A stretch of 64,000 bases of DNA from an uncultured bacterium (GTDB taxonomy: Bacteria; Armatimonadota; Hebobacteria; CAIYQO01). The stretch's first letter is position 1; the number at the start of each line of letters is the position of its first letter. Shown in pieces: positions 1 through 7,067 of the stretch. The translations under genes were made by a program, and so were the position numbers. The notes beneath the pieces are model-generated. The model searched no databases and was not told the origin of the DNA. It was given only the letters and a program-made list of their open reading frames with translations. The DNA lies in contig CAIYQO010000311.1 of NCBI GenBank assembly GCA_903928345.1, forward strand, positions 1 to 64,000, written 5' to 3'.

Positions 1-32
1 AAGGTTGTGACAGACACCAGTACGATACCGAT

Positions 33-64
33 TGGGCCGCCATCCATACTGGACAGGCGGCCCA
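33..64. terminator. Hairpin, possible terminator of a gene left of the window
   Basis: A perfect 9-bp inverted repeat (TGGGCCGCC / GGCGGCCCA) encloses a 14-nt loop. There is no long T-run on either side, so it is only terminator-like. It lies between the left window edge and the stop of the minus-strand epimerase gene. Confidence 0.4.
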
Positions 65-126
65 CATGCTTAGAGGAAGATGCGCACAGAAAACCCATCT
101 GGAAAAAAGAGCCGCGGACGGTTTAT

Positions 127-1071
127 CTAAACTTCAGATTTGTAGGCGCGTAGGCGATTGGCGCGGCGGGCCATCTCGTTGGCGTAGTGCCGTCCGAGGG
201 TTGCCGCGTGTGCGGAGGCCCACTCCGAGAGCTTCGTCGTCCCGGCAGGGGGGGCATCGACATAGAGCAGATCGGCCATCAATCCTTCGATCTCCTCGCG
301 GGTCACGATGTGATCGCGCATGATCCACCCCAGCGCCGAGGTAAACAGGTATCCGAGCATAGGCGGTAAGGCAAGGATTGGGCGTGAGATGCCGAGACTG
401 CGGCAGAGCATTTGCACGAGCGCTTTATAGGTATAGGTTTCCGGACCGATGGCCTCGATTACGGCGTTTTCCCGTGTGCGTCCCTGCGCCACGGCTAACG
501 CCGCGAAATCATCCACATAAATCGGTTGTAAGCGGTAGCCCCCATCACCGAACATGCCGAAAAGGGGCAGGTGGCGCAGCGACCAGGCGATATTGTTGAT
601 GAGGATATCCTCCTCGCCGAACAACACCGCCGGGCGCAGGATGGCATACGACAGCCCGGACTCCAGCAATGCCCGTTCCAGCACGGCTTTCCCGCGGAAA
701 TACTCGAGGGGCGAATCCAGCGCGGGGTTGGTAATGCTCACGTGGACGATCCGAGAAATGCCGGCGTCCTTTGCGGCCGTAAAGAGGGTCAGCGTATTCG
801 TGACTGCTTCTTCATGCGAAAAGTGGCGGGCGTTGAAGCGCACCCAATATGTGTTGTACAACACGTCGGCACCGCGCAACGACGCCGTCAGCGCGGCAGG
901 ATCGTCAAAGTGGTAGGGGGACACGGCGATCTCGCCCTCCACCACGTGATGCCGTTGCGGCGAATTCGTGAGCGTGTGCACGCGTATCCCCGCGCGCAAT
1001 AGGCGGCGGGCGATGTATTGTCCCGAAAAGCCGAACGCGCCGGTGACGACATGTGTCTCCGCATCATCCAT
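127..1071 (-). CDS. NAD(P)-dependent epimerase/dehydratase (atypical short-chain dehydrogenase)
   Basis: The 314-residue protein opens with a Rossmann dinucleotide-binding motif at residues 11-17 (GAFGFSG, the GxxGxxG pattern). It then follows the extended/atypical SDR layout: the region TNPALDSPLEYFRGKAVLE contains the YxxxK catalytic pair (Y and K separated by F-R-G), and a later LRPAVLFG segment is typical of NmrA/epimerase-like enzymes that act on sugars, quinone cofactors or steroids. The substrate cannot be read from sequence. The ATG at 1071 has no Shine-Dalgarno sequence but lies 6 nt downstream of a good -10 box, so the transcript is probably leaderless. No partner gene is adjacent on the same strand within the window. 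A ubiquinone-assembly-type or NADH-binding stress protein is an alternative. Confidence 0.75.
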   Translation of the reverse strand: MDDAETHVVTGAFGFSGQYIARRLLRAGIRVHTLTNSPQRHHVVEGEIAVSPYHFDDPAALTASLRGADVLYNTYWVRFNARHFSHEEAVTNTLTLFTAAKDAGISRIVHVSITNPALDSPLEYFRGKAVLERALLESGLSYAILRPAVLFGEEDILINNIAWSLRHLPLFGMFGDGGYRLQPIYVDDFAALAVAQGRTRENAVIEAIGPETYTYKALVQMLCRSLGISRPILALPPMLGYLFTSALGWIMRDHIVTREEIEGLMADLLYVDAPPAGTTKLSEWASAHAATLGRHYANEMARRANRLRAYKSEV

Positions 1072-1077
1072 GGCGGT

Positions 1078-1106
1078 AGTGTAGCTGAGTAGATCAGTCT
1101 TCGCAA
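1078..1106 (-). promoter_or_regulatory. Sigma70-type promoter of the epimerase gene, apparently leaderless
   Basis: On the minus strand the -35 TTGCGA (1106-1101) and -10 TACACT (1083-1078) are separated by exactly 17 nt. The -10 ends 6 nt before the ATG at 1071, so transcription should begin at or next to the start codon. Confidence 0.55.
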
Positions 1107-1170
1107 TACGGTTTTAATACCAGTCCAATCATCCGTGGCTTACCACTAGCCAGGAGGAGGGGGGGACGGG

Positions 1171-1333
1171 AAACCACAGATTACACAGATTTCGCAGATT
1201 TTTTACTGCGTTCGTTTCGTTTTCTGGGGATTTGGTTGCGGGAAAGCGTTCGGCGGCGAGATTGAGTAGGCTTGGTGACGATGGATTGCGCAGCAAATCT
1301 GTGGGAATCTGTGAAATCTGTGGTTTTTCGTCT
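1171..1333. repeat. Palindromic intergenic repeat, family A copy 1
   Basis: The roughly 160-bp element has imperfect inverted arms built from the word CACAGATT (outer ends AACCACAGATT and AATCTGTGGTT). A conserved core, TTGCGGGAAAGCGTTCGGCG, sits between the arms. A second copy in the same orientation lies at 2366-2533, on the other side of the calcium-binding-repeat gene. No protein is encoded; it can form a long stem in RNA. Confidence 0.8.
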
Positions 1334-1388
1334 CCACCTCCTCAAGTTTAACCCTTGCCTTGCCGAAGTTGAATTCGGGGGTGTGGAC

Positions 1389-2354
1389 ATGACGATTGCA
1401 CAGGGACAGGTGACGCTGGCGGCGCAGGCACAGGCGGCGGTGCGGACGGAGACCACCTCGACGCTGCGCGTGCAGGTGCAGACGCGCCAGGCGAGCGCGT
1501 CGTCACAGGATACCTATGCCGGTGCCAAGCAGGATAGCACCGACGCCTCCACCGGCCTCGATCCCAAGCTGGCGCTGCTGAAGCAGCTTATCGAAGCGCT
1601 CACCAAGCACCGCATCCACGTGATGACGGCAGGCGACCTGAAGGGGAAGACGACGGCGGTGGCGACCCCGACCACCACGTCACCCGCGCCCCCCGCGACG
1701 ACGTGGAGCGCTACCGCGACCACCGCGACCACCACCACCGACGAGCAGGCGCTGGCACTGCAGGCGCAGGGGGCGGTGACCACGGAGGACGGGCGGGCCA
1801 TCGATTTTTCGCTGCAACTCGACGTAGCGCGGCAATTCGTCTCGCACGACACCACCACGGTGACCGCCGGCAATGCCCCCGTCGACCCGCTGGTGCTCAA
1901 CCTCGACGGCTTCACCGGTACGCTGGCAGGGGGATCGTTCAGCTTCGACCTGAACAACGACGGCACGGCGGAGACGCTGCAGGCGCCGGGGGCGGGCCAC
2001 CCCTTCCTGACCCTCGACCGCAACGGCGACGGGCAGATCAACAATGGCAGCGAGCTTCTTGGGCCGACCACCGGCAGCGGCTTCGCCGAGTTGGGACGCC
2101 TGGACAGCGACGGCAACGGGTGGATCGACGAGAACGACCCCGCCTTCGGCAAACTGTCCTTGTGGACGCCGGGAAGCGATCCCGTGGGCCTGCAATCCGC
2201 GGGTGTCGGCGCCATCGCGCTGAACTCCATTGCCGCCCCTTTCGCTCTCAAAGATGCCGCCAACACCCTCACCGGCATCTCCCAACGCGCCGGGATCTAC
2301 CTCCACGAAGACGGCACCCCGGGCACGCTGCAGCAGATTGACCTGGTAGGATGA
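1389..2354 (+). CDS. Calcium-binding-repeat (EF-hand-like/dockerin-like) protein, function unknown
   Basis: The protein has 321 residues from the ATG at 1389, which follows a GGGGGTG ribosome-binding site. The N-terminal half is low-complexity and Ala/Thr/Gln-rich, with no signal peptide. The C-terminal half carries Asp/Asn-rich loops of the D-x-D/N-x-D-G type: DLNNDGTAE, DRNGDGQINNGSELLG and DSDGNGWIDENDPAF. Such loops bind Ca2+ in EF-hand, dockerin and haemolysin-type proteins. Proteins with this LDLNGDG / DxNGDGxIxxGxELFG layout occur widely in bacteria and are often annotated as VCBS or haemolysin-like, but their role is unknown. The gene sits exactly between two copies of repeat family A. 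In-frame sequence upstream of 1389 belongs to the repeat and is excluded. Confidence 0.7.
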   Translation: MTIAQGQVTLAAQAQAAVRTETTSTLRVQVQTRQASASSQDTYAGAKQDSTDASTGLDPKLALLKQLIEALTKHRIHVMTAGDLKGKTTAVATPTTTSPAPPATTWSATATTATTTTDEQALALQAQGAVTTEDGRAIDFSLQLDVARQFVSHDTTTVTAGNAPVDPLVLNLDGFTGTLAGGSFSFDLNNDGTAETLQAPGAGHPFLTLDRNGDGQINNGSELLGPTTGSGFAELGRLDSDGNGWIDENDPAFGKLSLWTPGSDPVGLQSAGVGAIALNSIAAPFALKDAANTLTGISQRAGIYLHEDGTPGTLQQIDLVG

Positions 2355-2365
2355 GGGAACGAGGG

Positions 2366-2533
2366 GACGAAACCGCAGATTTCACAGATTTTCACAGATT
2401 TTTTGCTGCGGTCATCCCGCTTGTCTGTTGTTTTAGTTGCGGGAAAGCGTTCGGCGACGAGTTTTTGACTGCTCGTCGATAACGAATTGCGCAGCAATCA
2501 TCTGTGCAAATCTGTGAAATCTGTGGTTTCGTC
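2366..2533. repeat. Palindromic intergenic repeat, family A copy 2
   Basis: This is the second copy of the element at 1171-1333, in direct orientation, with the same CACAGATT-rich inverted arms and the same GCGGGAAAGCGTTCGGCG core. It lies between the convergent stop codons of the calcium-binding-repeat gene and the alpha-galactosidase gene and could act as a bidirectional transcription barrier. Confidence 0.8.
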
Positions 2534-2544
2534 TCCCCGGCCCT

Positions 2545-4686
2545 TCAGCCCACCCGTTCGTAGCGCACCAACTCGCTGGTCAGCGCGGCGTCGAGGTCGA
2601 TGGGGAGGCCGCGCAGGAGGTCGGTGCCGGGGAGGCGCAGGGTGTCGCCGGTGTTGTCCAGGGTGACATCGTAGACGGCGGCGCGGTCGATGCCGCGCAG
2701 GCGGAGTAGGTAGCCGTCGGCGTCGTGTGCCAGTTTGAAGACCCCGGCGTAGCCGCGCGAGCGGTCGCGGGCGGCGTATTCCAGCACGCACCACGGCGCG
2801 GGATGGGTGACGCCGATGTCCGGCGTGTGGTGGTACACCACCGGGTGCCCGGCGAGCACCGGACGGCAGAAACCCTTGTGCAGGGCGATGAAGTGCCGCG
2901 TGCGCCGGTGGAAGTCGGTGTCGCGGTCGGCCTGCTGCGCCCCGAAGCCGACGAAGATGGGACGGGCGAAGAGGCAGACGCGCAGGTGGGTGTCCAGGTC
3001 GGCGGTCAGGTGCGCTTGCACCGCGCCCCAGTTGACGTGGTTGTGGTAATACACCAGCGCTTCCGGCGGCAGGAACAGCGTGAGGGCGTTGAGGGCGCGG
3101 ATGGCGATGGGGTGCACCGACCAGTCGCTTTCGCAGCCGAAGTGGAAGTGCGCCATCATGCCGATGTCCAGCCGTCCACCGCCCCCGGCGCAGTTTTCCA
3201 GCACAACCTCCGGGCAGGCGGCGCGCGCGCGGTCGTAGGCGCGGTAGAGCACTTCGTGGTGGCGCCAGAATTCGCTCTCCGCATACCCGTCGCGCAGCGA
3301 CTGCCCGCCCTCGCGCACGGCTTCGTTGTAGTCGATCTTGTAGAAATCCAGCCGGTAGTCGCGAATGAGGCGCAGGATCGACTCCTCGACGAACGCCGCG
3401 GCGTCGGGGTGCGCCAGGTTGAGGGTGGCGCCGCACGGGCGGCCATCGTCGGTGGCGAGCACCCAGTCCGGGTGCGCGGCGGCAAGGGCGCTCTCGGGGG
3501 CGATGGCTTCCGCTTCGTGCCAGAGGCCGAAGAGCATCCCCTTGTCGTGGCAGTAGTCGCGCAGGCCGTCCATGCCGCCGGGCAGCCACGAGCCGGGTGT
3601 CCAGTCGCCGCGCAGGCGGGGCCACTCGCCGAAGGAGGCGCCGTACCACCCGGCGTCCACCATGAAAGCTTCCACGCCCATCTCCGCCGCGACGTCCATC
3701 TCGCGCAAAATCCACCCGTCCGGCTCCTCCACCACGCGCCCGGCCACGGTGAACATCGCTTTGTCCGCGGGCGTCGGCGGTAGCACACTGGTGCGCACAT
3801 GGGCATGCCACGAGGCCACGGCGGCGTCCAGCGTGCCGTGTAGGGGACCCAGATGGACCTCCGGTGAGGTTATCGTCTCGCCGGGGGCGATTACGCGCAG
3901 CGGCGCCGGGGCCAGCGGCGCGAGGCGGCAGCCCAGGTGCATCCCGTCGCGCAGGCTGAACTCCGCCGAGTAGTTGCCCGACCAGCCGAGGGCCAGGAAG
4001 AAGCGTTGGCCGGTGACGCAATTTTCCACCACGAAGTACGGCGCGCTGTAGCCGCGCCCGGTGGCGGCGCGCTCCAGCCGCAGCGTCTCCCGCACCTCCT
4101 GCCAGGCGAAATCCCCCTCCTCACCCCACGCTTCGCCCGCCAGATAGCCCACGCGGTACGGCGCGCCGGCGGCGGAGGGGTTCGTGGTGATGCGTGGGTT
4201 GCCCCCCACGGGGTGCGAGGGGGTGCTCCACAGCAGGCCATTCCACGGGGCGACGGCGGCCAGGGCGGCGGGGGCGTCGCCGGTGTTCGTGATCTCCAGA
4301 TAACGCGTGAGGATGGGCGTGCCGTCCAGCCGGGTGACCACGCGCACGGTGACGGGGCGCAGCGCGTGGCGCAGCTCAGCCACGGCTTCCACCGTCCCCG
4401 CGCGCGGTCCGGGGTGTTCGCCGCCCGCCCCCCACACCCAGCGGTTCTGCAGAGCCTGCCCGTCGATCTCCAGCGCAAAGGTGTGCAGCGGCAACCGCAG
4501 CGCGTCCAGCCCCGGCAGCGTGGCGACGGTATTCTCCCGCTGCACTTGCCCGGCGGCCGACCAGTACAATCCTATCCACCGCCCGCGCTCCAGCGCTTCC
4601 TCCAGCACCGTGGTGCCCGATACGCAGCGCACCGTCGGCCGGTCGCCGGTGGTATAGGTGGTGATGTTCATGGGTGGGGTGGTCAT
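2545..4686 (-). CDS. Alpha-galactosidase, glycoside hydrolase family 36
   Basis: The 713-residue protein should hydrolyse terminal alpha-1,6-galactose from raffinose-type sugars or galactomannan. It has the GH36 plan: an N-terminal beta-sandwich (about 1-300), a central TIM barrel (about 310-640) and a C-terminal beta domain. The catalytic nucleophile is Asp452 in FYKIDYNE and the acid/base is Asp521 in ESDWSVHP; the intervening motif ENCAGGGGRLD is also typical of the clan. There is no signal peptide, so it is probably cytoplasmic and needs imported oligosaccharide. The ATG at 4686 follows an AAGGAGG site at ideal spacing. Together with the GH2 and GH42 genes in this window it suggests galactomannan or galactoside use, but no sugar transporter is adjacent. 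Confidence 0.88.
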   Translation of the reverse strand: MTTPPMNITTYTTGDRPTVRCVSGTTVLEEALERGRWIGLYWSAAGQVQRENTVATLPGLDALRLPLHTFALEIDGQALQNRWVWGAGGEHPGPRAGTVEAVAELRHALRPVTVRVVTRLDGTPILTRYLEITNTGDAPAALAAVAPWNGLLWSTPSHPVGGNPRITTNPSAAGAPYRVGYLAGEAWGEEGDFAWQEVRETLRLERAATGRGYSAPYFVVENCVTGQRFFLALGWSGNYSAEFSLRDGMHLGCRLAPLAPAPLRVIAPGETITSPEVHLGPLHGTLDAAVASWHAHVRTSVLPPTPADKAMFTVAGRVVEEPDGWILREMDVAAEMGVEAFMVDAGWYGASFGEWPRLRGDWTPGSWLPGGMDGLRDYCHDKGMLFGLWHEAEAIAPESALAAAHPDWVLATDDGRPCGATLNLAHPDAAAFVEESILRLIRDYRLDFYKIDYNEAVREGGQSLRDGYAESEFWRHHEVLYRAYDRARAACPEVVLENCAGGGGRLDIGMMAHFHFGCESDWSVHPIAIRALNALTLFLPPEALVYYHNHVNWGAVQAHLTADLDTHLRVCLFARPIFVGFGAQQADRDTDFHRRTRHFIALHKGFCRPVLAGHPVVYHHTPDIGVTHPAPWCVLEYAARDRSRGYAGVFKLAHDADGYLLRLRGIDRAAVYDVTLDNTGDTLRLPGTDLLRGLPIDLDAALTSELVRYERVG

Positions 4687-4795
4687 GGCAATCCTCCTTC
4701 ACGCATCTCCCGCTAATTCCGCATCCTTGCCAGCCTTCCCTGCCTCGGGTATAGTAACGTACTTGTGTGCGCGCTCGCGGGGGCGGGTATAAACG

Positions 4796-4899
4796 CAATA
4801 CCGTTCAAAGGCCGTTCCGCACTCCCGCGCGGCCCTCACCCCAACCCCTCTCCCAGCGGGAGAGGGGCGCTGACGGATGTGGACTATTGAACGGTATTG
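4796..4899. mobile_element. MITE-like 104-bp element with perfect terminal inverted repeats and target duplication
   Basis: The ends are a perfect 13-bp inverted repeat (CAATACCGTTCAA at 4796-4808, TTGAACGGTATTG at 4887-4899). The element is flanked by an 11-bp direct repeat, GGGTATAAACG, at 4785-4795 and 4899-4909 (10 bp if the shared G is assigned to the element), which looks like a target-site duplication. The interior includes a short pyrimidine-rich hairpin (CCCTCTCCCAGCGGGAGAGGG). No transposase is encoded, so it would have been moved in trans. It inserted just upstream of the methyltransferase/radical-SAM gene. Confidence 0.7.
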
Positions 4900-4914
4900 G
4901 GTATAAACGGGGAA

Positions 4915-6660
4915 ATGCTGAAAGGTAGCACGGGCACGATGGCGCTTTCAACCAAGGGCAAGGCTGAGCTGGAGTTCTGGCGGGGCATGGTGGCGGAGCT
5001 GACACGCGGGTGCGCGAGCGACGAGGAACGCCGGCAGGCGCTGCTGGACGTCTGCACCGCGAAGACCTACCCGCGCTACCTGGAGTCGCTGGGCGTGACG
5101 GCGGACGCCTTCGCCGGGCTGCGCATCCTCGATGTGGGCTGCGGACCGCACTGCGGCATCATCGGCTTCACCGACTGCGAGAAGCACGGTGTGGACCCGC
5201 TCGTCGACGCCTACCGCGACCTCGGCTACCCGCTCGACGCCCACGGGGTGACGTATCACGCCGCGGGATCGGAAGCGATGCCGCTGGAAGACGGCTCCTT
5301 CGACGTGGTGCTCTGCGTCAACGCGCTGGATCACGTGGACGACCTGGACGACACCGTGCGCGAGATCTCCCGCGTGCTCAAAGACGGCGGGCGCTTCCTG
5401 GGGCAGCTCAACTTCCACAGCGGCACCGCCTGCGAGCCGATCTGCCTGAACGAGGAGACGATCCGCGCGCGCTTCGGCGCTCACGGGCTCTCTATCGGCA
5501 AATTGCACTACCAGTGCAGCATCCACAACTACACGGAAGACCGTTACCTCTGCGAAGCGGTGAAGGTGGGCGCGCCCGCCCCGCGCCGCTCGCTGGTGGA
5601 GAAGGTGCTCGTGCGCGCCCCGGAACCGGCGGCGCACCACGCCATGGACGATCCGCCGGGCTTGTGGAAGCTGGAGGAGGACCCCTTCCTGCTCTTCCGC
5701 CTGGTACCGACGATGCGCTGCAACTACCGGTGCAAATATTGCTTCGTGTCGCTGGACGAGAAGACGGGCAAGCAGCCCACCATGTTCGACGAGCATCCGG
5801 TGGAGGAGTGGATCAGCGCGATGCGCAACTTCTCCAAATACGACGTGGAGTTCTACGGCTGGGGCGGCGAACCGTTTATCCTCGACGGCGTCTACGACAT
5901 GCTCGCCGCCTGGACGGCGATGGACCACGTGGGGTATGGCAACCGCCTCGACACCAACCTGTCCTTCACCGATAAGATCGTCGCGCGCTGCCCGTCGGAC
6001 AAGATCAAGCTCAACTGCTCCTGGCACACGCAGTACGATACGCTGGAGACGATCACCGCCAAGGTGAAGAAACTGCGCGCGCTGGATATGGTGGGCATGG
6101 TGAACTTCGTGGCCAGCCCGCTGAACCTGGACACGCTGACGCACCAGTACAAGCTGACGCTGGACGAGTTGGTGGACTACTTCGCGCAGCTCGACGTCTT
6201 CCTCAACGTGGCGGCGGACTTCAGCATCGTGCACGCCGACCGCGACAACCCCGCCAACGCCATCTACCAGCGCATGATCCTGCGCCACGTGACGTTGGAC
6301 GAGTGGAAATTCCAGCGCTCCGAAATGGGCGGCGCCCAGTGCACCGCCAACCGGCACTTCCTGACCATCCATCCCAACGGCGACCTGAAGGTGTGCCTCA
6401 CCGATGTAAAGGTGGGCAACTTCTTCACCGGCGAGCTGACGCTGCCCGCCGACGAGTACTGCGCCCTCGACTGCCCCAGCCTGGTGTCCTACCCCTTCCG
6501 CGTCGACAACCCGTATCCGTACCGCCAGCACCTGGTGGAGTTCGTGAAGCGCAACAAGGCCCACTATGCCCAGGTGCGCCGGCAGGAATCCTACGCCGGC
6601 CCCATACCGAGCTGGGACACGGTGAAGGCGGCGATGGCGAAGCATCGGAAGATGAAATAG
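4915..6660 (+). CDS. Class I methyltransferase fused to a radical SAM domain
   Basis: The protein has about 581 residues. The N-terminal third is a SAM-dependent methyltransferase: motif I LRILDVGCGPHCG, then PLEDGSFDVVLCVNALDHVDD and a post-motif segment LKDGGRFLGQLNF. From about residue 250 a radical SAM domain begins with the cluster motif CNYRCKYC (Cys269, Cys273, Cys276), which ligates [4Fe-4S] and cleaves SAM. Further Cys residues near the C-terminus (CTANRHF, KVCLTD, EYCALDCPS) suggest an auxiliary-cluster or SPASM/twitch-like region. Both halves use SAM, so it could methylate and radically modify one substrate; the substrate is unknown and no precursor peptide gene is recognisable nearby. 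The ATG at 4915 or the ATG at 4939 (after AAAGG) could be the start. Confidence 0.8.
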   Translation: MLKGSTGTMALSTKGKAELEFWRGMVAELTRGCASDEERRQALLDVCTAKTYPRYLESLGVTADAFAGLRILDVGCGPHCGIIGFTDCEKHGVDPLVDAYRDLGYPLDAHGVTYHAAGSEAMPLEDGSFDVVLCVNALDHVDDLDDTVREISRVLKDGGRFLGQLNFHSGTACEPICLNEETIRARFGAHGLSIGKLHYQCSIHNYTEDRYLCEAVKVGAPAPRRSLVEKVLVRAPEPAAHHAMDDPPGLWKLEEDPFLLFRLVPTMRCNYRCKYCFVSLDEKTGKQPTMFDEHPVEEWISAMRNFSKYDVEFYGWGGEPFILDGVYDMLAAWTAMDHVGYGNRLDTNLSFTDKIVARCPSDKIKLNCSWHTQYDTLETITAKVKKLRALDMVGMVNFVASPLNLDTLTHQYKLTLDELVDYFAQLDVFLNVAADFSIVHADRDNPANAIYQRMILRHVTLDEWKFQRSEMGGAQCTANRHFLTIHPNGDLKVCLTDVKVGNFFTGELTLPADEYCALDCPSLVSYPFRVDNPYPYRQHLVEFVKRNKAHYAQVRRQESYAGPIPSWDTVKAAMAKHRKMK

Positions 6661-6734
6661 GGGAGCGCGCAGTCAACCTTGGGAGCGCGAGCGTACCCGC
6701 GAGCCACGGGAATAAATTGGCGCTGTAGTTGTTG

Positions 6735-6829
6735 GGCTCGTAGTAGGCTCGCAGCGCAGCAATAACCGTTATATCACATCTATTGATGTGCTGGACGCGC
6801 CTTGCTGCGCTGCGTCGCTACAACGAGCC
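6735..6829. repeat. Long palindromic intergenic repeat
   Basis: Two arms of 28 nt (6735-6762 and 6802-6829) are nearly complementary and share the word GCAGCGCAGCAA; a nested hairpin CACATC-TATT-GATGTG sits between them. The 407-nt space from 6661 to 7067 holds this element, a GGGAGCGCG direct repeat near 6660-6690 and the promoter at 6997-7025. I see no gene in it. Confidence 0.65.
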
Positions 6830-6996
6830 TTAACTTCGCCACCAGCATTGTTTCCGTGGCAGCCGTCCAGGGGCAGCGTCCTGCACCCCCTGGCTATGGA
6901 GTTGCGGTCGCATCCTGCGACCGGGTTCGTCCTACCTCACCGTCTCCATTTTGCCTTTTCATTTTCCATTTTCTATTTTGCATTACCCTCCTCGCC

Positions 6997-7025
6997 TTGA
7001 CACCCCTCTGCCCCACTGGTACCAT
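6997..7025 (+). promoter_or_regulatory. Sigma70-type promoter of the beta-mannosidase gene
   Basis: A perfect -35 TTGACA (6997-7002) lies 17 nt from TACCAT (7020-7025), which is preceded by an extended -10 TGG. The predicted leader to the ATG at 7068 is about 35 nt. Confidence 0.6.
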
Positions 7026-7067
7026 TCCGGCGGTGAGTCACTCCTCGGAAAGGGCCTGTTTGCAGCC

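Noticed and set aside
2498-4021. Long open frames antisense to or overlapping real genes (here over the GH36 gene; similar at 12485-15397, 36298-38763 and 39101-42070)
   Set aside because: They are Arg-, Gly- or His-rich shadows caused by high GC content, without ribosome-binding sites or family motifs.
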